Shown here one piece after another: positions 60,343 to 64,000 of a DNA stretch of 64,000 nt (its first letter is position 1; each line of letters begins with the position of its first letter). The position numbers and the translations under genes were made by a program. The DNA comes from JANQLU01 sp964434955 (GTDB lineage Bacteria; Planctomycetota; Planctomycetia; Pirellulales; Pirellulaceae): assembly GCA_964434955.1 (NCBI GenBank), contig CAYSXI010000003.1, positions 28,082 through 92,081 of the forward strand. The letters run 5' to 3'. The notes below the pieces were generated by a model. That model saw only the letters and a list, made by a program, of their open reading frames with translations, did not search any database and was not told where the DNA came from.

Positions 60343-62151
60343 TTACTCGGTGATCAGTTGCTTGAGTTCATCGGGCATATCGGGCAGCGGTTTTTGTTCA
60401 ATTTCCAGTTGCCCTTGCTTCTGACGAATCAAGTTATTTTTCGTGCCCCAATCAGTCACATCCTTGTCAGGATAATCTTCGCGTGTGTGAGCACCCCGAC
60501 TTTCCGTTCTCAGTCGGGCCGCCCGCGCAACGCACTCGCTAATGTCCAACATGTTTTCCAGGTCCAGGGCCAAATGCCAGCCGGGATTGAACTGAATGTT
60601 CCCACTAACTTTGGCGGTCGCCGCTCTCTTGCGCAACGACTCGATTCCGTCCAACGCTTTTTCCAGGTCGGTATCATTGCGAACAATCCCGACGTTTTCC
60701 TGCATCAACTGTTGAAGATCGGTATGGATCGCATAGGGGTTCTCGCCATCATCTCGATTGAATGGCTCGAGGCATTTCTCGGCCGCCTCCGAAATTTCCG
60801 AGTCGTTGATGGATAACCATTGACTGGTCTCACTCGCCAACCGTGCCGCGTATTCGCCGGCTCGCTTCCCAAACACCAACAAGTCCGAAAGGGAGTTGCC
60901 GCCGAGACGGTTTGCGCCGTGAAGTCCGCCACCGACTTCGCCACAAGCGAACAAGCCGGGAACCGTGGACTCCTGGGAGTCCGGATCGACATAGACTCCC
61001 CCCATGGTGTAATGACAAGTCGGTCCGACTTCCATTGGCACTTTGGTGATATCGACGTTCGCCAATTCCTTGAATTGGTGATACATGCTTGGAAGCTTCT
61101 TTTTGATCTCTTCTTCGGATCGTTGCGTGGCGATATCCAGAAATACGCCGCCATGCGGTGAACCACGCCCCGCGCGGACTTCTTTTCGAATGGCCCTGGC
61201 CACAACATCACGCGTCAACAATTCGGGCGGCCGACGAGCATCAGGTCGTTCTCTCGCGACGACCGCCTTGACCCAACGTTTGGCTTCATCTTCCGACTCG
61301 GCGTACTCCCCCTGATAAAAATCAGGAACGTTGTCGAACATGAATCGTTCGCCTTCGCTGTTTTTCAACACGCCGCCCTCACCGCGTACCCCCTCGGTGA
61401 TCAACGTCCCTTTGACGCTCGGTGGCCAAACCATTCCCGTCGGATGAAACTGGACAAATTCCATGTCGATCAAATCAGCGCCGGCCCATAGAGCCATGGC
61501 GTGACCGTCGGCTGTGTATTCCCAGGAATTGCTCGTCACATCCCAGCATTTTCCGATCCCGCCTGTCGCCAGCACAATCGCCTTCGCCTTGTAGACGACG
61601 AATCGACCGCTTTCGCGAAAGTAACCAAAGCACCCACTGACTCGGTCGCCATCTTTGAAAAGCTTGCGAATCGTTACCTCCATATGGACATCGATCCCGG
61701 TGTGGATTCCTTTGTCCTGGAGGGTTCGTATCAATTCGAGCCCTGTTCGGTCACCGACATGGGCCAAGCGAGGATAAGTATGCCCGCCAAAGTTCCGCTG
61801 CAGAATTCGCCCGTCCTTGGTTCGATCGAAAACCGCGCCCCATTTTTCAAGTTCGCGAACCCGCTCAGGCGCTTCCTGGGCATGCAACTGTGCCATTCGC
61901 CACTGGTTCAGCTTCCAACCGCCTTTGAGCGTATCGCGAAAGTGGGTTTTCCAGCCATCACGGTCATCCACGTTCGCCAGCGCCGCCGCGACGCCGCCTT
62001 CGGCCATGACCGTGTGGGCCTTCCCAAGAAGCGACTTGCAAACAATCGCCGTTTTGGCTCCCTGAGCTGAAGCTTCAATGGCCGCCCGCAATCCGGCACC
62101 GCCCGCTCCAACGACAATCACGTCATATTCAAATGTTTGATACTTATCCAT
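60343..62151 (-). CDS. sdhA: Succinate dehydrogenase flavoprotein subunit
   Basis: A 602-residue flavoprotein oxidising succinate to fumarate in the citric acid cycle. The FAD-binding GxGxxG is VVGAGGAGLRAAIEAS near residue 15; the covalent-FAD His lies in GGHTYPRLAHVGDRTG; active-site Arg and His lie in HTMGGVYVD-like HYTMGGVYVD and HGANRLGGNSLSDLLV. Length is typical. It begins 31 bases after the membrane-anchor gene and ends 26 bases before sdhB. Confidence 0.96.
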   Translation of the reverse strand: MDKYQTFEYDVIVVGAGGAGLRAAIEASAQGAKTAIVCKSLLGKAHTVMAEGGVAAALANVDDRDGWKTHFRDTLKGGWKLNQWRMAQLHAQEAPERVRELEKWGAVFDRTKDGRILQRNFGGHTYPRLAHVGDRTGLELIRTLQDKGIHTGIDVHMEVTIRKLFKDGDRVSGCFGYFRESGRFVVYKAKAIVLATGGIGKCWDVTSNSWEYTADGHAMALWAGADLIDMEFVQFHPTGMVWPPSVKGTLITEGVRGEGGVLKNSEGERFMFDNVPDFYQGEYAESEDEAKRWVKAVVARERPDARRPPELLTRDVVARAIRKEVRAGRGSPHGGVFLDIATQRSEEEIKKKLPSMYHQFKELANVDITKVPMEVGPTCHYTMGGVYVDPDSQESTVPGLFACGEVGGGLHGANRLGGNSLSDLLVFGKRAGEYAARLASETSQWLSINDSEISEAAEKCLEPFNRDDGENPYAIHTDLQQLMQENVGIVRNDTDLEKALDGIESLRKRAATAKVSGNIQFNPGWHLALDLENMLDISECVARAARLRTESRGAHTREDYPDKDVTDWGTKNNLIRQKQGQLEIEQKPLPDMPDELKQLITE

Positions 62152-62182
62152 GGATCATTCACTCGCCAATCGGCCGAGTGAT

Positions 62183-63052
62183 TCAGAAAATTCGAAAGTC
62201 AGTAATTCGTCCCGACGCGACCATCCAAACATAGAAGTCGGTAAAGCCAACCCAAAACAGGCTGATCCAAGCGAACAACATGTGGCGTTGATTGAGAAAG
62301 GAAACCCCTTTCCAAGCCTGGTAGCGCTGCTTGCCCAAAACACAGGAGTGACAATCGATGTTGCCACCAATCAAGTGTCGGAACGAATGACAGGAAAATG
62401 TATACAAGCCGAGAAATGTCACGTTCAACAAAAGCACCAGAGTTCCAACACTCACACCAAACGTTGAACCATTTTCTGTCGGCCAGATACTTGCATGAAC
62501 CACATCGATGAAAAGCAAAATCAAAAAGATCAACGCAACATACAAGAAGTAGCGATGCAAGTTTTGGAAAATGAAAAGCCTCGTTTCCCCCGAGTAGCCC
62601 TTACGCCCTTCGCCCACCGCGCAACCGGGCGGGTCAGCGAAAAATGCGCGATAGTAGGCCTTTCGATAGTAGTAACACGTCAATCGAAAACCACCGGGTG
62701 CCCAGAGAATAAAGACGGCCGGTGAAACCCAAATCGGCAAAAACGAAAGAAGGATCAGCGGCGAATAAAATGGCGACAACAAATAAGCGTGCTCGGGATC
62801 ATTCCCTGGCGGAACGTATTTGTCCGAAACCCCTGCCACATCGGAAAACAATGGCTTCTGAATATGGCCGTATTGGAAATACCCGTGCTCATCGAACAAG
62901 GGATAAAAAGCTCGAAACGTCGCGTAAAGCCCGAACGCACCCAAACCCAACGCCGTCAACAACGGGCCTACCCACCAATTGTCTTTCCGATGTGTTTTTA
63001 GAAGTCCGTCAGGTTCCGTGCCCGTGGAAGGGGAATTGACCGTGGAAGCCAT
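62183..63052 (-). CDS. sdhC: Succinate dehydrogenase membrane anchor, Sdh1-like, with Cys/His cluster
   Basis: A 289-residue membrane protein with about five helices (roughly 30-50, 95-115, 163-185, 200-219 and 258-279), much larger than the usual SdhC or SdhD. His residues in FQNLHRYFLY, VVHASIW and NQRHMLFAW could bind haem or quinone. After helix four comes CHSFRH...DCHSC (Cys221, His222, His226, Cys234, His235, Cys237), a plausible Fe-S ligand set. Mycobacterial Sdh1 has a single large anchor with a membrane-embedded Rieske-type cluster, so this may be the same type. There is no separate sdhD. The ATG at 63052 is chosen since the upstream frame has no anchor-like sequence. Confidence 0.85.
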   Translation of the reverse strand: MASTVNSPSTGTEPDGLLKTHRKDNWWVGPLLTALGLGAFGLYATFRAFYPLFDEHGYFQYGHIQKPLFSDVAGVSDKYVPPGNDPEHAYLLSPFYSPLILLSFLPIWVSPAVFILWAPGGFRLTCYYYRKAYYRAFFADPPGCAVGEGRKGYSGETRLFIFQNLHRYFLYVALIFLILLFIDVVHASIWPTENGSTFGVSVGTLVLLLNVTFLGLYTFSCHSFRHLIGGNIDCHSCVLGKQRYQAWKGVSFLNQRHMLFAWISLFWVGFTDFYVWMVASGRITDFRIF

Positions 63053-63397
63053 AATGAGATTGAGGGACGAACGATTAAAATCGTCGCCTTTCTTGAATAC
63101 CCAAATGTCTATGCCGCTTTTTGATCGTCGGATTTCAACCGTCGACGCCAAGAATATAAACCTGCCCCAACAGTGAGTCAAATTTTTTGACAACCCGGAC
63201 TTTTCCCGTTTGTCAACTTCGAATTCAGTCGGATGGACGTGCCGGACGATTCGGTATTTGGACTTGATGTCTTTTTTTGAAGAACGTTTCACAATTCGCA
63301 GTGATTCCCTGGCGGTCAATCGCCTGTTAGATGACGAAAAAAATTCCTAGAATGGAGGGTTTGCACGGACGTTCCCAGATTCGAATTCGTCGCTTCA
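63053..63397. other. Divergent intergenic region between sdh operon and uvrA
   Basis: These 345 bases must hold promoters for the leftward sdh operon and the rightward uvrA. A TAGAAT element near 63350 could be a -10 for uvrA, without a good -35. I recognise no LexA-type site or RNA gene. Confidence 0.5.
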
Positions 63398-64000
63398 ATG
63401 CCTGCTTCAGATATCATCATCAAAGGTGCTCGCGAACATAATTTGCGCGACGTCGATCTTGTCCTTCCGCGGAACCAATTGATTTGCCTGACCGGGGTCA
63501 GTGGCTCAGGCAAGAGTTCCCTTGCTTTTGACACACTCTATGCCGAAGGCCAGCGGCGATACGTTGAAAGCCTCTCCAGTTTTGCGCGTCAGTTCTTGGG
63601 GCAAATGCCCAAGCCGGACGTCGACTTGATCGCCGGACTCAGCCCGTCCATTTCCATCTCTCAGAAATCATCGGGAAACAATCCGCGCAGTACCGTCGGA
63701 ACGATCACTGAGATCTATGACTACCTTCGCGTCCTTTACGCGCGTGTCGGCCAGGGATTCTGTCCCAGCTGCGAGCGACCCATTTCTGCTCAAAGCCAGG
63801 ATCAGATCATCGCCAGCATCATTGAGCAAACCAAAGACAAAAAGTTCCAGGTCCTCGCGCCGATTATCCGTGCCCAGAAAGGCGAACATCGCGATCTCTT
63901 CGAAGACCTTTTGAAGCAGGGCTTTGTTCGCGTGCGCGTCGACGGGGATGTGGTTTCCTTGACCGACGAAATCAACCTCGACCGGCAGATGCGGCATGAT
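63398..64000 (+). CDS. uvrA: UvrABC nucleotide excision repair protein A, N-terminal part (cut by window edge)
   Basis: 201 residues are visible. The protein starts with DIIIKGAREHNLRDVDL, then the first P-loop GVSGSGKSSLAFDTLYAEGQ, ESLSSFARQFLGQM and ISQKSSGNNPRSTVGT, followed by CPSCERPI, the first pair of a zinc site. UvrA is an ABC-type ATPase that scans DNA for damage and loads UvrB. The rest lies outside the window. The uvrB gene is 7 kb away on the other strand. Confidence 0.97.
   Translation, partial: MPASDIIIKGAREHNLRDVDLVLPRNQLICLTGVSGSGKSSLAFDTLYAEGQRRYVESLSSFARQFLGQMPKPDVDLIAGLSPSISISQKSSGNNPRSTVGTITEIYDYLRVLYARVGQGFCPSCERPISAQSQDQIIASIIEQTKDKKFQVLAPIIRAQKGEHRDLFEDLLKQGFVRVRVDGDVVSLTDEINLDRQMRHD

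Overview
This window comes from a chromosome of a member of the Planctomycetota, most likely a Pirellulales-type organism (inference). The evidence is the gene complement: a stand-alone small basic protein of the kind known as a PVC-superphylum signature, a DUF1501 protein with a Tat-like signal, a formylglycine sulfatase, Ser/Thr kinases paired with ECF-like sigma factors, a DUF6800-like peptide, TadE/VWA pilin-like genes, and a secreted protein ending in a Hint domain. GC content looks moderate. I see no rRNA, tRNA, CRISPR array, insertion sequence or prophage. Most genes are chromosomal housekeeping or lineage genes, in short operons on both strands.

Layout, left: 1-2613 (minus) carries a hypothetical winged-helix-like protein, an ECF-like sigma factor and a Ser/Thr kinase-like protein with an N-terminal zinc finger; the kinase is cut by the window edge and has lost its catalytic Asp. 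2958-6517 (plus) has a secreted prolyl oligopeptidase, a BNR-repeat secreted protein and a tiny membrane protein. 6633-13385 is a complete histidine-degradation locus, divergent around a 156-base intergenic region: hutU-hutH leftward, hutG-hutI-hutF rightward. Together these encode the route histidine, urocanate, imidazolonepropionate, formiminoglutamate, N-formylglutamate, glutamate. 13578-17149 holds solitary groES, a prenyltransferase-fold secreted protein, cutC, a solitary rplX and a rhodanese-domain protein.

Middle: 17281-30962 contains a 912-aa secreted protein, a kinase fused to a degenerate receiver domain, a methyltransferase, two zinc-ribbon proteins, a primary-type sigma-70 factor behind a 1-kb repeat-bearing leader, a cysteine-rich duplicated secreted protein and a DUF1501 protein. 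31328-33705 is a compact HAMP-like / TadE / VWA-TadG / TadE cassette preceded by direct repeats spaced at about two helical turns. glgC, an M28 peptidase pair, a membrane-anchored EEP-family protein and a three-gene ABC export cassette follow.

Right: 43665-53823 has folC, a DUF6800-like peptide, a CPBP membrane protease, the small basic protein, phosphofructokinase, an S33-type peptidase, a second ECF sigma factor and the Hint-domain protein. 54073-64000 has comEA-like/uvrB, an HNH protein, a sulfatase, the succinate dehydrogenase operon and the start of uvrA. The SDH membrane anchor is large and carries a Cys/His cluster that suggests an extra Fe-S centre, as in mycobacterial Sdh1.

A structure not explained by the genes is a set of at least eleven short two- or three-copy tandem direct repeats (units 12-21 bp), almost all in non-coding gaps, with unrelated unit sequences. 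The few inside genes have unit lengths divisible by three.
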